A stretch of 64,000 nt of DNA from SZUA-430 sp046153995 (GTDB lineage Bacteria; Pseudomonadota; Alphaproteobacteria; Micropepsales; Micropepsaceae). The notes under the pieces are model-generated. The model saw only the letters and a list, made by a program, of their open reading frames with translations. It ran no database searches and was not told where the DNA came from. The stretch covers positions 3,954 to 67,953 of the forward strand of contig JBJXEH010000065.1 in the NCBI GenBank assembly GCA_046153995.1, given 5' to 3'. The first letter of the stretch is position 1. Each line of letters begins with the position of its first letter. Below, piece by piece: positions 1-8,370 of the stretch. A program made the translations under genes and the position numbers.

Positions 1-24
1 GCTTCGGGTGACTGACGCCAGCCA

Positions 25-1248
25 GTGCTTCGTGCGAAGGCTGAAACAGCGAGGGCGAAGGCAGACTTCACGCCAGCTACGGCTTATCTATGCTTACCTC
101 TTACCCGACCGGGTCCACGCAGCTTGAGCTCTCGTACGCCTCAAATCGATCCGCTCCAACTCTCAGCGCTCATCGGCGACATCTACGAGTGTGCGTTGGA
201 GCCGTCGCGCTGGAACGATACGCTTACGCGCTTTGTTTCGCTGTTCAGCCCGCCGGACTGGGATGTGGCCGCGCTGATGTGGGAGGGGATGAACCGCCCG
301 GCCGTGCGTTGGGTCGGCACAACCGGCCTCGTCGCGCACGCGATCCAAGCCTACGAGACGGTCTTTGCCGGCACGAACGTGTGGAGTGCGCGGGCTGCCG
401 GCTTACCGATGGGGCACGTTATCGACACCGACGAACTGCTCACCCGTGCGGAGTTCCTCAAGAGCGATCTCTACCAAAAATTCTTGAAGACCTGGCGCAT
501 GGAGATGGCGCTGTTCGTGATCTTCGACCGAGCCGACGACGAGCAATTGGCGCTCGCGATGCCGGGGCCGCCGGACCGCGAGGTTGACTGCTTGAAGCGC
601 GGCCTGAGGCTCATCGCGCCGCATGTCCAGCGCACGATGCGTATCAGCCACGGCCTTGCGGAAGCACATCTGCGCGCCGCAGGGGCCGAGGCCGCGCTTA
701 ACCTAGGCCACGTCGCCGTTCTCGCCCTGGACGCAAGCCTTCGCGTCGTCAGCCACAACGCTAAGGCGGATCAACTTGCGGGTCGCGGTCTCTACGCGAT
801 GCACGACGGCCGCGCGCTCTTCGCCAGCATGGACGTGCAAAAGCGGCTGTCGGCGCTCGCCGCGCAAGACACGCCGGCCAGCGATGCCTTCAACATCGAC
901 AGCGCCGGCGGAGAGCGCTATGCCGCGCTCGCCATGAACGTCCGTCCGCGACGCGAGCAAGTTCTGGGCGATTGGATCGAAGGCGCAAGAATCATCCTCT
1001 CGATATCGATGCCCCATCCGGCACCGCTGATCGAGGTCGACCGGCTTCGCGCCTGGTTCGACCTGACCCCGTCCGAAGCCCGGCTCGCCGCGGCACTCGG
1101 AGCCGGCAAGACCTTGGCCACCTATGCGTCCGAACGCGGCGTTAGTGTCGAAGCTGCGCGCTTCCTCCTGAAGGGCGCCTTCCGAAAGACCGGCGCCGAA
1201 AGCCAAGCCCAACTTGTGACGCTGATCAAACAGGTCCCACAAAGCTGA
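25..1248 (+). CDS. LuxR-type helix-turn-helix transcriptional regulator
   Basis: Predicted DNA-binding regulator of about 370-407 residues. The C-terminal ~60 residues carry a LuxR/GerE-like HTH (begins DLTPSEARLAAALGAGKT and continues through GVSVEAARFLLKGAFRKTGA). The preceding ~300 residues resemble the uncharacterised sensory region common in alphaproteobacterial proteins of this type, starting near IDPLQLSALIGDIYECALEP. No receiver domain or phosphoacceptor motif is seen, so the input signal is unknown. The start is uncertain: GTG at 25 gives a low-complexity basic leader with no clear ribosome-binding site, and TTG at 124 lies much closer to the conserved region. The secreted-protein pair follows about 80 bp downstream on the same strand; a regulatory link is only a guess. 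Confidence 0.75.
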   Translation: MLRAKAETARAKADFTPATAYLCLPLTRPGPRSLSSRTPQIDPLQLSALIGDIYECALEPSRWNDTLTRFVSLFSPPDWDVAALMWEGMNRPAVRWVGTTGLVAHAIQAYETVFAGTNVWSARAAGLPMGHVIDTDELLTRAEFLKSDLYQKFLKTWRMEMALFVIFDRADDEQLALAMPGPPDREVDCLKRGLRLIAPHVQRTMRISHGLAEAHLRAAGAEAALNLGHVAVLALDASLRVVSHNAKADQLAGRGLYAMHDGRALFASMDVQKRLSALAAQDTPASDAFNIDSAGGERYAALAMNVRPRREQVLGDWIEGARIILSISMPHPAPLIEVDRLRAWFDLTPSEARLAAALGAGKTLATYASERGVSVEAARFLLKGAFRKTGAESQAQLVTLIKQVPQS

Positions 1249-1328
1249 CGGGCACTACCCAAACGGGGAGCGCCAAGACTTCAGGCCTAAGACACGGTCG
1301 CTTCGCTGATTTCACGGAGCGAAACTCG

Positions 1329-1787
1329 ATGTCTAGAACGCTAGCGCATATCACTGCACTGACTGCTTTGGCACTGTCCGCTGCCGTCTGGCCCGCAGCG
1401 GCGGATACCATTCGCGTTTCGGGCGGCTGCGAAGCGTCCGACCGGATTCCCAACTCGCAGTGGACCACCTGCGCCGCGCGCGCCGATACCACCTTCACAT
1501 TTAACGCGGCGGGCGTTGGCACTATGTACGCGCTGAGGATCGCCGCGCCTTCGACGCACTGCTCGGCGGTAAATTATCAGGTTTGGTCGGTCACGGATCG
1601 CAACCGTATGTTCGGCAAAACCCGGCGCTTCTTGGGCGCAGGCGAAAATGAAATTGTCAACATCGGCAACGACTTCCCACCGGGCAATCAAACGGTCGCG
1701 ATCCGCGTCCTCGGTCAAATGGGCGGCTGCAACGAAGGCCGCATGGAGAGTTGGGCTGCTTTCGTCGAACTCGTCGTGATCCCATGA
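1329..1787 (+). CDS. Secreted cysteine-patterned small protein, paralogue 1
   Basis: Family not recognised. The 152-residue product begins with a typical Sec signal peptide (hydrophobic segment ending WPAAA, cleavage probably before DTIRVSGGC), so it is exported. The mature part has four cysteines in the pattern GGC...TTC...HCS...GCN, consistent with two disulfides, and ends with a SWAAFVELVV segment. The next gene encodes a protein with the same cysteine spacing and the same ISIGN/VNIGN and GCN-x-G-x3-SWAA signatures, so the two are tandem paralogues. Its stop overlaps the next start (ATGA at 1784), which implies translational coupling. Confidence 0.7.
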   Translation: MSRTLAHITALTALALSAAVWPAAADTIRVSGGCEASDRIPNSQWTTCAARADTTFTFNAAGVGTMYALRIAAPSTHCSAVNYQVWSVTDRNRMFGKTRRFLGAGENEIVNIGNDFPPGNQTVAIRVLGQMGGCNEGRMESWAAFVELVVIP

Positions 1788-2242
1788 GGGGCGTCATGAG
1801 CATAAAGCTTCACGCCGCGCTCGTGGGGTTCCTTGCAGCCATCGGTGCGGCCAGCGCCGAACCCGCGCAGTCTCTGCAAGGCACCTGCGTCACGAACAAC
1901 TCGTATGCCGGCACCGTCAACGAATGCCTAGGCCCGCAGGCAACGCCCGAGCTTCGCTTCACCTCGGCCGGTCCGCAGTTCAACTATTCGGTGACGATCC
2001 AAGCCTCGCCGATGCATTGCTCTAAGGTTGGCATCCATGTCTTCACCTACGACCTCAGCCGCACGCTCGGCGGCACCGGCCTCTTGTCGCCGGGGCGGTC
2101 CCAGACGATCAGCATCGGCAACGGCTACGCAGCCGGCCTCCAGATCGCCAAAGTGAAGGCCTTCGGCTGGATCAGCGATACAGGTTGCAACCGCGGCTTC
2201 CTGCAGAGCTGGGCGGCGACTGCCACCGTGGTCCAGCAATAG
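1784..2242 (+). CDS. Secreted cysteine-patterned small protein, paralogue 2
   Basis: Second member of the tandem pair, 152 residues from ATG 1784 or 148 from ATG 1796. The 1784 start overlaps the upstream stop codon and is preferred for coupling, although 1796 gives a cleaner signal peptide (MSIKLHAALVGFLAAIGAA then SAEPAQ). The mature domain keeps the four cysteines (GTC, NEC, HCS, GCN) and the C-terminal SWAATATVV strand of its neighbour, with otherwise modest identity. Export to periplasm or cell surface is inferred from the signal peptide. No function can be assigned from sequence. Confidence 0.7.
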   Translation: MRGVMSIKLHAALVGFLAAIGAASAEPAQSLQGTCVTNNSYAGTVNECLGPQATPELRFTSAGPQFNYSVTIQASPMHCSKVGIHVFTYDLSRTLGGTGLLSPGRSQTISIGNGYAAGLQIAKVKAFGWISDTGCNRGFLQSWAATATVVQQ

Positions 2243-2403
2243 CCAACGACGGCCCCTGCGACAGGTTGTGCGCGGCGATGTGCCGGCTTAACCCGACCGG
2301 CTGGTTTGCCTATTATCACCGCTGATGTTCAGTTCAGAAAGAAATCCGGTGACGCGCTTCGCGCCGCTCGTTTTGCCTTCGGCGGGCGGCATGGACCCGG
2401 CGC

Positions 2404-2450
2404 AAGTGAGAGAACTGAGAGACATAAACTGTGTCTCACTTCTCTCACTT
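2404..2450. repeat. 47-bp near-perfect inverted repeat in a convergent intergenic region
   Basis: Two 21-nt arms (2404-2424 and 2430-2450) pair at 19 of 21 positions around a 5-nt loop. Each arm is built from TGAGAG-type units, and an extra copy of AACTGAGAGAC lies at 2492-2502, abutting the stop codon of the leftward gene. There is no U-run on either side, so it is not a standard terminator. It could still act as a 3'-end RNA structure for either convergent transcript, or be a small interspersed repeat. The rest of 2243-2501 shows nothing I can assign. Confidence 0.6.
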
Positions 2451-2501
2451 CAGATGGGCGAAACGGCGGTTTGCAGCGAAGGAGCAGCGTCAACTGAGAG
2501 A

Positions 2502-3272
2502 CTACTCGCTGCGATAGGCCGTCCACGTCAATGTGATGCCGCCGCCGGCGTTGGGGCTGCCGTTCGAAAGGCCGGCGAGCGCGTAGACGTTTACGCGCAG
2601 GTCGGGCGTTACATAGTGCTTCACATAGGCGCTGACGTCGGCGGGGTCTGCGGACCCTTCGAATGCCGCTTCGCGCCAAGCGAAAGAAGCGCCGATCTCG
2701 GTTTCTTTGGTGAGGTCGGTCGAGATGCCTGCACCGGCGAGCCAGCCGTCTTCGCGGGGGCTTGCGACCGAGCTTCCGAGGAAGCGGCGGCCGGCTTCGA
2801 CGTAGACGTTGAAGCCTTCGAAGCCCTTGTCGAGGTTGGCGACGAGCGAATAGTCGATTTCACCGCTGCCCAAGCCGCGGTCGTCGTCGCCGGTCGGCAG
2901 GCGGACGCGGCCGATGAGGTCGAGATACATTTTCTCCGGCTTCCACGAAAACGTGTAGGTCGTGGAGAGGGAAACGTCACCGATGCCGTTGACCATGCGG
3001 TCGACGCCGCCGCCCTCGACTTCGCCGTCGTCGGTGACGGTCGCAGGGCCGTCAATTTGCAGGAAGGGCACGGTGACTTTGAACGCCCACGGCGCGATCG
3101 AGTAGCGGGCGGAGACGAACTCGTACCAAACGGCGGTGTCCTGCGGCTCACCGTAGTCGCCGGTCGAGTACTCTGCGCCCGCGGCCAAATTGAGCCGGTC
3201 GGCTTCGGCGGCCGCCGTTGCGCTAACCAAACCAATTGCGGCCGCAAGCAGCCGGATACGCCTGTCGTACAT
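2502..3272 (-). CDS. Outer-membrane beta-barrel-type protein (transporter/MetA-pathway-like)
   Basis: The 256-residue protein has a signal peptide (RLLAAAIGLVSATAAAEA) followed by alternating amphipathic strands rich in aromatic and glycine residues, such as YSLVANLDKGFEGFNVYVEAG and GGGITLTWTAYRSE at the C-terminus. This pattern and length fit small outer-membrane barrel proteins often annotated as transporter or phenol-degradation MetA-pathway-like. The region with LIGRVRLPTGDDDRGLGSGE is characteristic of that group. It stands alone, convergent with the secreted pair and divergent from the SCO gene. Substrate unknown. Confidence 0.6.
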   Translation of the reverse strand: MYDRRIRLLAAAIGLVSATAAAEADRLNLAAGAEYSTGDYGEPQDTAVWYEFVSARYSIAPWAFKVTVPFLQIDGPATVTDDGEVEGGGVDRMVNGIGDVSLSTTYTFSWKPEKMYLDLIGRVRLPTGDDDRGLGSGEIDYSLVANLDKGFEGFNVYVEAGRRFLGSSVASPREDGWLAGAGISTDLTKETEIGASFAWREAAFEGSADPADVSAYVKHYVTPDLRVNVYALAGLSNGSPNAGGGITLTWTAYRSE

Positions 3273-3424
3273 AAAGTCCCCCGTCCATGAAGCCCCGCGC
3301 AGCTACGACGAATCATGCTCCGCTCTTCATATTCAGGACGCGGCAGCCCCAAACTTGTGTCAAGGTAAGCGGTCGTTGGCGAGATGCGGGCACCTTGGCG
3401 AACGCGATGCGAAAGTGAGAGTCG

Positions 3425-4057
3425 ATGCGTAAGAACGTCGTGCAGAGCATTGTTTTCGCAGCATTATTTTCCGGCAGCGTTTGGACTGTTGCTGCGGCGC
3501 CTACGGAGCGTGAGTCGATTCCGGGGCCGGTTGTGGCGGACGACCTTACAAAACTAGGACGGGGCATCGGCGATGCCGCCCTGACGGATGAGGCGGGGAC
3601 CGCCGTGCGGTGGCAGGAGCTTCACGGACGGCCGCGTGCGGTGTTCTTCGGCTTCACGCATTGCCCTGTGATCTGTCCGGTAACCGTGTGGGAGTTGGAC
3701 GCGGCGCTCAAGAACATCGGCAAGCGCGCAAACGGCGTACAAGTCGTGTTTGTGACGCTTGATCCCGAACGCGACACACCTGCCGTCATGAAGTCCTACT
3801 TTTCCAGCTTTGGTTCGCGCGTCCGGGCGTTGACGGGACCGACGGCAGAGATTGAGCGTATCGCAAAGGCGTTTGCAGTCGTTCGCGAACGTGTGGCGTT
3901 GAAGGGCGACGACTACACCCTCGATCACACCGCAGCGGTTTTTCTGCTCGATGCTAACGGGACTGTTGTCGACACGCTCGCTTACGGAACGCCGCAGGAC
4001 GTTATCGTCAAGCGATTGGAAAACCTAATCGGCCGCCCGCCGGTAAGGAAGAATTAA
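3425..4057 (+). CDS. SCO1/SenC family copper chaperone
   Basis: Thioredoxin-fold protein of 210 residues with an N-terminal signal peptide or anchor (hydrophobic stretch ending TVAAA). It carries the diagnostic copper-binding motif HCPVICP (Cys80, Cys84) and the conserved distal histidine in LDHTAAVF (His168). SCO proteins deliver copper to the CuA site of cytochrome c oxidase or act as thiol-redox factors in the periplasm. The usual oxidase genes are not adjacent: the gene sits just upstream of the type II secretion operon, 44 bp before gspF. Its partner oxidase must be elsewhere, or it serves as a general periplasmic redox protein. Confidence 0.88.
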   Translation: MRKNVVQSIVFAALFSGSVWTVAAAPTERESIPGPVVADDLTKLGRGIGDAALTDEAGTAVRWQELHGRPRAVFFGFTHCPVICPVTVWELDAALKNIGKRANGVQVVFVTLDPERDTPAVMKSYFSSFGSRVRALTGPTAEIERIAKAFAVVRERVALKGDDYTLDHTAAVFLLDANGTVVDTLAYGTPQDVIVKRLENLIGRPPVRKN

Positions 4058-4101
4058 CGGCGGAAGCCGACAACTCGTCCGAGGTCTGTGGATGGAGTGC
4101 C

Positions 4102-5319
4102 GTGCCCAATTTTGCGTATGAGGCCGCAGGCCCCGACGGCGCAATCGGGCGCGGCGTGATCGAGGCGCCGAACCGCTCTGCGGCGGTAGAGCGAATCCTC
4201 GCGTTGGGCCGGACGCCAGTCAGCATCGTGGAGCGCGCGTCTGGCACTGCTGCCGCGTTCGCGACGACGCGACTGTTGCCCGAGTTTGGTGCCGCGAACG
4301 ACCGGCTCTCGCTGCTTCGGGAGCTGGGAACGCTGTTGCAGGCGGGCTTGACCGTCGAGCGGGCGCTGACCGCGACGCTAGCATTGACGGCGCGAGTGCG
4401 CGGGAAAAGTGCTGCGCAGGCGATGCTTGAAGGCGTGCGTTCCGGCGAGCCGCTATCGGCCGCCATGCAGCGTGCGGGGTCGCTTTTTCCCGAGCCGATG
4501 CGGCGGCTGGTGGCGGCAGGCGAGGCGAGCGGGCGCTTGCCGGACGTCATGGTGCGTTTAGCGGCGGCGGAAACCCGGAACAAGGAACTCACTGATCGTG
4601 CAGTGTCTGCCATGATCTACCCGGCGCTGCTGGTGGTCGTCATGATCATCGTTCTTGCGATCATCTTCACAACGGTCGTACCCCGTTTGGCGCCACTCTT
4701 CGAGCAAAGCGGGGACGCGTTGCCGTGGCCGGCCGCAATCTTGGTCGGCGTGTCTCAATTCTTCAACGCACACGGCACGCTGGTCACGATCGGTTCGGTC
4801 GTGATGCTCGGTGGCCTTCTCTATATGCTTCAGCAACCGGCGGCGCAGGTGGCGCTTGCACGCTGGTCGTTTCGCTCACGGCTGCTGCTCGACATTCCGC
4901 GGCGGATGTACGCGGCGCAGTTCGGACGGAACGTGGCGATGTTGCTTGCCGGCGGGATGCCGTTGAACCGTGCGCTAGAGACGGCTCAAGCTGCGGTCGG
5001 AAACGTGCACTTGAGGCAACGCCTGTCGGGTGCAATCGAGCTTGTGCGGCAGGGCAGGTCATTGAAGAGCGCATTGGAGGCAAGCGATGCGCTGCCGCGC
5101 GCCATCATCGAGTTCGCGGCGGTCGGCGAAGAAACGGGGCGCCTGGGGCCGATGCTGAACGAGGCCGCGGACATCCTGGACCGGGACGTGCAGACAAAGC
5201 TCGACCGGCTATCGGCATTGCTGCTGCCTGCTGTCACGATCGTCCTAGGCCTAGTGGTTGCAGCGATCATGAGCGGGGTCGTAAGCGGCATTCTGGCAGC
5301 CAACGAGCTGGCGTTATGA
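4102..5319 (+). CDS. gspF: Type II secretion inner-membrane platform protein GspF
   Basis: Polytopic platform protein of 405 residues that couples the GspE ATPase to pseudopilus assembly. It contains two repeated T2SSF domains, roughly residues 70-190 and 270-395, each with the signature of a family motif (LLQAGLTVERALTA and LLAGGMPLNRALETAQ). Each is followed by membrane helices, including one near MIYPALLVVVMIIVLAIIF and a C-terminal one at LPAVTIVLGLVVAAIMSG. Length matches GspF (about 400). Start GTG 4102 gives the usual MPNFAYEAAGPDG beginning. It is the first gene of the operon and its stop overlaps gspH. Confidence 0.95.
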   Translation: MPNFAYEAAGPDGAIGRGVIEAPNRSAAVERILALGRTPVSIVERASGTAAAFATTRLLPEFGAANDRLSLLRELGTLLQAGLTVERALTATLALTARVRGKSAAQAMLEGVRSGEPLSAAMQRAGSLFPEPMRRLVAAGEASGRLPDVMVRLAAAETRNKELTDRAVSAMIYPALLVVVMIIVLAIIFTTVVPRLAPLFEQSGDALPWPAAILVGVSQFFNAHGTLVTIGSVVMLGGLLYMLQQPAAQVALARWSFRSRLLLDIPRRMYAAQFGRNVAMLLAGGMPLNRALETAQAAVGNVHLRQRLSGAIELVRQGRSLKSALEASDALPRAIIEFAAVGEETGRLGPMLNEAADILDRDVQTKLDRLSALLLPAVTIVLGLVVAAIMSGVVSGILAANELAL

Positions 5320-5717
5320 GGCACGGCTATTCCCTTCTGGAGTTGATTGTGGTCTTCGGCATCGTGGCGCTGCTAATCGTCGTTGCGACGCCCACGGTGC
5401 AGGCCTCGGTCGAACGGATCACTTTGCGCGCCGACGCGCGCACGGTTCTGACGGCGCTGCGGCGCCTGCGCGGCGAGGCGCTGGACCGGCAGGCAGACAT
5501 GGTGCTTAGCGTTGCTGGCAATACAGCGAACGAGATCGTTGCTACGAGCGGGGATACAATTTCATTGACGCCGGGAACTGTGGCGCAAGTTCGCGATGTT
5601 GTGATCGCTTGGGACGGGACCATCACAGGAACGCTTACGCTCATGCGCGGCGACGCGCAGATCAGCATCGCGGCCGAGCCGCTGACCGGACGGCCTACCG
5701 CGGAGGCTCGGCAATGA
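5316..5717 (+). CDS. gspH: Type II secretion minor pseudopilin GspH
   Basis: Minor pseudopilin of 133 residues. The short basic leader MRHG is followed by the prepilin-peptidase site (cleavage after Gly4, then YSLLE with Glu+5) and a hydrophobic N-terminal helix. After cleavage and N-methylation by GspO it would join the pseudopilus tip with GspI, J and K. The order F-H-I-J and length identify it as GspH, although the soluble domain is poorly conserved. ATG 5316 overlaps the gspF stop (ATGA), and its own stop overlaps gspI the same way, indicating translational coupling. Confidence 0.88.
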   Translation: MRHGYSLLELIVVFGIVALLIVVATPTVQASVERITLRADARTVLTALRRLRGEALDRQADMVLSVAGNTANEIVATSGDTISLTPGTVAQVRDVVIAWDGTITGTLTLMRGDAQISIAAEPLTGRPTAEARQ

Positions 5718-6073
5718 CTGGGCAACGCGGCTTCACGATCATTGAAAGTCTGGTGGCGCTTGCCGTCCTCGCCATCACGGTGGTCGCACTCTACGAAGCG
5801 ATAGGCACCGGATTCCGGACGTTCGACCGTGCTGCCGAAGTCGAAGAGGCCGTGCTGATTGCGCAGTCGGAACTCGACCGTATCGTCGCGCTGCGGCGGC
5901 TGCCGGACGTGTTGCAAGGGACGGTCGAAGATACATCGTTCCGTTGGCGTTTGGATGTCGCTTCCGGCGCGAAGGCGCAACAACTGGTGTCGTTGAAATT
6001 GACAGTAACCTGGCCCGGCCGTTCCGGTGGCGTCACGATCGAGCGGCTGCTGTTGCTGGAGGCGGCGCCGTGA
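5714..6073 (+). CDS. gspI: Type II secretion minor pseudopilin GspI
   Basis: Minor pseudopilin of 119 residues with leader MTGQRG, cleavage after Gly, then FTIIESLVALAVLAITVVAL: the GspI-type N-terminal helix with conserved Glu+5. It is expected to nucleate the pseudopilus tip complex with GspJ and GspK. Start ATG 5714 overlaps the gspH stop and the end overlaps GTG of gspJ. The downstream segment (LIAQSELDRIVALR) matches the usual GspI pattern in which a helix bearing AQ.ELER follows the transmembrane part. Confidence 0.9.
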   Translation: MTGQRGFTIIESLVALAVLAITVVALYEAIGTGFRTFDRAAEVEEAVLIAQSELDRIVALRRLPDVLQGTVEDTSFRWRLDVASGAKAQQLVSLKLTVTWPGRSGGVTIERLLLLEAAP

Positions 6074-6699
6074 AGGGGTATTCGCTGCTTGAACTCGTGA
6101 TTGCACTGGCGCTGCTCGGGTTCATCGCCGTGGCGATGAGCGGCGGTGTACGTTTTGGAGCTAGAGCTTGGGAGCTGAGCGAAGCAAAGGTCGAAGCCGT
6201 CGAGCGCGTACAAGGTGCACAGACGTTACTCAGGATGCTGTTGCAACGTGCGATGCCGCGCGAGCTCGACCCTTCGTTCGCGGTCGACTTGGATCTCTTT
6301 CGCGGGACGGCAGGCTCGTTGTCGTTCACCGCTTCCGCGCCTTCGGCATTCGGTGCAGAGGGTCTTACCCGCTTCGATCTGCGTGTAGAGGGAGGGGCCG
6401 GACGCCAGCAGCTGTTGCTCACCTGGCAGAGCGCGGCCAAGGCCGCGCAACCGAAGACGCAGGTTCTGCTAAGCGGCGCAGAGTCGGTCACGATCGGTTA
6501 TGGCGCGCGCGACGGCACTGCAATGCGCTGGTCGGACAGTTGGACTGACCGGTCCGGCGCGCCTCAGCTCGTGCTGATACGCGCTTCGTTTCCGCCGGAC
6601 TCAAACCGCCGTTGGCCGCCGCTCACGATACGCACGCGCATCACGCAGGACCCCCTTTGTGTCTACAATGCAGACACGTTCGGGTGCCCGCATGCGTGA
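6070..6699 (+). CDS. gspJ: Type II secretion minor pseudopilin GspJ
   Basis: Minor pseudopilin of 209 residues, start GTG 6070 overlapping the gspI stop. The leader is only VKG before the cleavage site, followed by YSLLELVIALALLGFIAVAM with Glu+5. Length and position after gspI identify GspJ. The soluble domain (residues 40-209) includes the typical strand with LTRFDLRVEG and C-terminal SFPPDSNRRWPPLTIRTRI. It should form the tip heterotrimer with GspI and GspK in the periplasm. Confidence 0.88.
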   Translation: MKGYSLLELVIALALLGFIAVAMSGGVRFGARAWELSEAKVEAVERVQGAQTLLRMLLQRAMPRELDPSFAVDLDLFRGTAGSLSFTASAPSAFGAEGLTRFDLRVEGGAGRQQLLLTWQSAAKAAQPKTQVLLSGAESVTIGYGARDGTAMRWSDSWTDRSGAPQLVLIRASFPPDSNRRWPPLTIRTRITQDPLCVYNADTFGCPHA

Positions 6700-7783
6700 G
6701 CCGGTGACGATCGATTTAGGTGCGCCCGCGCAGATCGCCGATTTGCCTGGCTTGGCTACGCGTTTCTTCCGTTGGTGGCTTGGTGAGTTGCGGGCTCTCG
6801 TTCCTTGGCGTCAGACGCCGGTTGCGGCGCGGCGGCACGCGGTGCTTCACGTTCGGACGGACCGGTGGTTCTTGCGTCCTTCGCCGGACGCCGAAGCTGT
6901 CGCGCTGGACACGAAGTTGAGCGACGGGGATTTGGCAGACAGGCTACTGAACGCGGCAAGCGGCGCGCCTCTTTCGAAACTGACGGTTTTGTTGCCGCGC
7001 GACTTCGCCATCACGCGGCGTTTGGAGCTTCCGCAGATGTCGCTTGCGCACGCGCGTCAGGCGGTGGACTTGCAGATCGACAGGCTCTCGCCTTTCAAAG
7101 CCGACGCGGTGCGCACGGCAACGCGGATCGCGGGCTACGATACCGGGAAGTCCGTGATGCTGGTTGACGTCGCGATCGTGCCGTTGCAGCGCGTTCAACC
7201 TATCGAGCAGCGTTTGCGCGCGCTTGGGTTCACGTCCGCCGCCGTCGATATCGAAGGCGACAACGGCGAGCCGCAAGGCTTTGACCTCAGCGAACCGCAG
7301 AACGCTGCTGATCTTCGCCAAACGCGTCAACGCGCCCTGGGATTGGCAGCGGCCGCCGCCGCGATTTGGATCGTCGCGATCTATGCGTGGGGACAGGCCG
7401 GAGAGAGCGAAATCAAATCCTGGGAGGCGCGCGTCGCAGAACTCCGGCCGGCTGCTGCGCGAAGCGCCGCGTTGAGGCAGAGCGTCGATGGCATGGGTGC
7501 GCCGATCGCGCGGGCCAATGCGCATGACCCTGCGGTAACCCTCAATGTCTTGCAGCAACTCACGCGTCTCTTGCCCGACAGCGTTCAGCTTCTCGATCTC
7601 AAGCTCGAGGGGAACGTGCTTCAACTCTCCGGTTTGGCCGCGAACGCGCCTGATCTCATCGGACTCTTGGAGGGTTCGCCGGCGTTCAAGAACGTCAAGT
7701 TCGTTTCGCCGGTCGTGCGCAAAGCGGAAACCGGTGTTGAACGCTTTGAGATCGCGCTTCAACTCGAAACGGGGGCGCTATGA
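6692..7783 (+). CDS. gspL: Type II secretion assembly protein GspL (PilM/PilN-like)
   Basis: Inner-membrane assembly protein of 363 residues. The cytoplasmic N-terminal part (about 1-205) carries the GspL/PilM-like segment PRDFAITRRLELPQMSL and AVDLQIDRLSPF. One membrane helix lies near residues 213-230 (LGLAAAAAAIWIVAIYAW), followed by a coiled stretch and a PilN-like periplasmic domain (LTRLLPDSVQLLDLKLEG). It would link GspE to GspM and the pseudopilus. ATG 6692 lies 8 bp inside the gspJ end and gives the cleanest start; an upstream in-frame ATG at 6659 would only add a leader buried in gspJ. Confidence 0.85.
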   Translation: MREPVTIDLGAPAQIADLPGLATRFFRWWLGELRALVPWRQTPVAARRHAVLHVRTDRWFLRPSPDAEAVALDTKLSDGDLADRLLNAASGAPLSKLTVLLPRDFAITRRLELPQMSLAHARQAVDLQIDRLSPFKADAVRTATRIAGYDTGKSVMLVDVAIVPLQRVQPIEQRLRALGFTSAAVDIEGDNGEPQGFDLSEPQNAADLRQTRQRALGLAAAAAAIWIVAIYAWGQAGESEIKSWEARVAELRPAAARSAALRQSVDGMGAPIARANAHDPAVTLNVLQQLTRLLPDSVQLLDLKLEGNVLQLSGLAANAPDLIGLLEGSPAFKNVKFVSPVVRKAETGVERFEIALQLETGAL

Positions 7784-8370
7784 AAGTGACCCTGTCGCCA
7801 TTGCTGCAGCGCTGCCTGGCGCTTGGGACCTTGGCGCTGGCTGCCATTGTGCTGTGGGCGTTCGTCATTGCGCCGGGTTGGGCGTCTATCGCGCAGCATG
7901 AAGAGCGCGTCGCCATGCTGCGCCAGCAAGCGGCAAAGCTACAGGCTTTGATGGACGCGACACCGCAGCTTGCGGCTGCGGCAAAGGCGATAGAGACCAA
8001 CCCCAGCGTCCGCTCGCTCGCATTCGAGACGGCGCCGGGAACGGCTGTTGCGGAACTGCAGACGGTGGTGAATCGCGCATTCTCCTCGGCGGGCGCGATC
8101 GTGATGAGCGGCCAGACACTGGAGGGGCGCGCCGAGGCGGTTGCCGGCGAGATTGCCGTGCAGGCAACCGTCGAGGCCGATATCGCGGCGCTGGTGCAAG
8201 CTCTTCACACGATTGGCGCATCCCGGCCACTGCTCAAGATCGAGCGCATATCCGTTCGCGAACCGGACGCGGAGTTTGCGGCGGCGGTGCCGGTCGGGCC
8301 AAAGCCGAACGTTGTGAACAAGCTCATCGTCGATGTCGTGGTGTCAGCGCACACGCGGGGGGCGTTGTGA
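7780..8370 (+). CDS. gspM: Type II secretion protein GspM (GspMb-type)
   Basis: Bitopic protein of 196 residues: short cytoplasmic tail, membrane helix at about 13-31 (LALGTLALAAIVLWAFVIAP), a periplasmic coiled segment (HEERVAMLRQQAAKLQALM), then a ferredoxin-like domain ending near KLIVDVVVSA. This is the GspM/PilO-like architecture that pairs with GspL. Start ATG overlaps the gspL stop (ATGA), as expected for subunits made in fixed ratio. Sequence identity within this family is low, so the call rests on architecture and position between gspL and the C/N-like gene. Confidence 0.85.
   Translation: MKVTLSPLLQRCLALGTLALAAIVLWAFVIAPGWASIAQHEERVAMLRQQAAKLQALMDATPQLAAAAKAIETNPSVRSLAFETAPGTAVAELQTVVNRAFSSAGAIVMSGQTLEGRAEAVAGEIAVQATVEADIAALVQALHTIGASRPLLKIERISVREPDAEFAAAVPVGPKPNVVNKLIVDVVVSAHTRGAL

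Noticed and set aside
2325..3290. Long plus-strand open frame of 321 codons
   Set aside because: It is antisense to the outer-membrane protein gene, which has a signal peptide and beta-strand pattern; the plus frame has no recognisable features.
4725..5315. Open frame running into gspH from inside gspF
   Set aside because: It is an out-of-frame shadow of gspF; the pseudopilin start at ATG 5316 is fixed by the leader and cleavage site.
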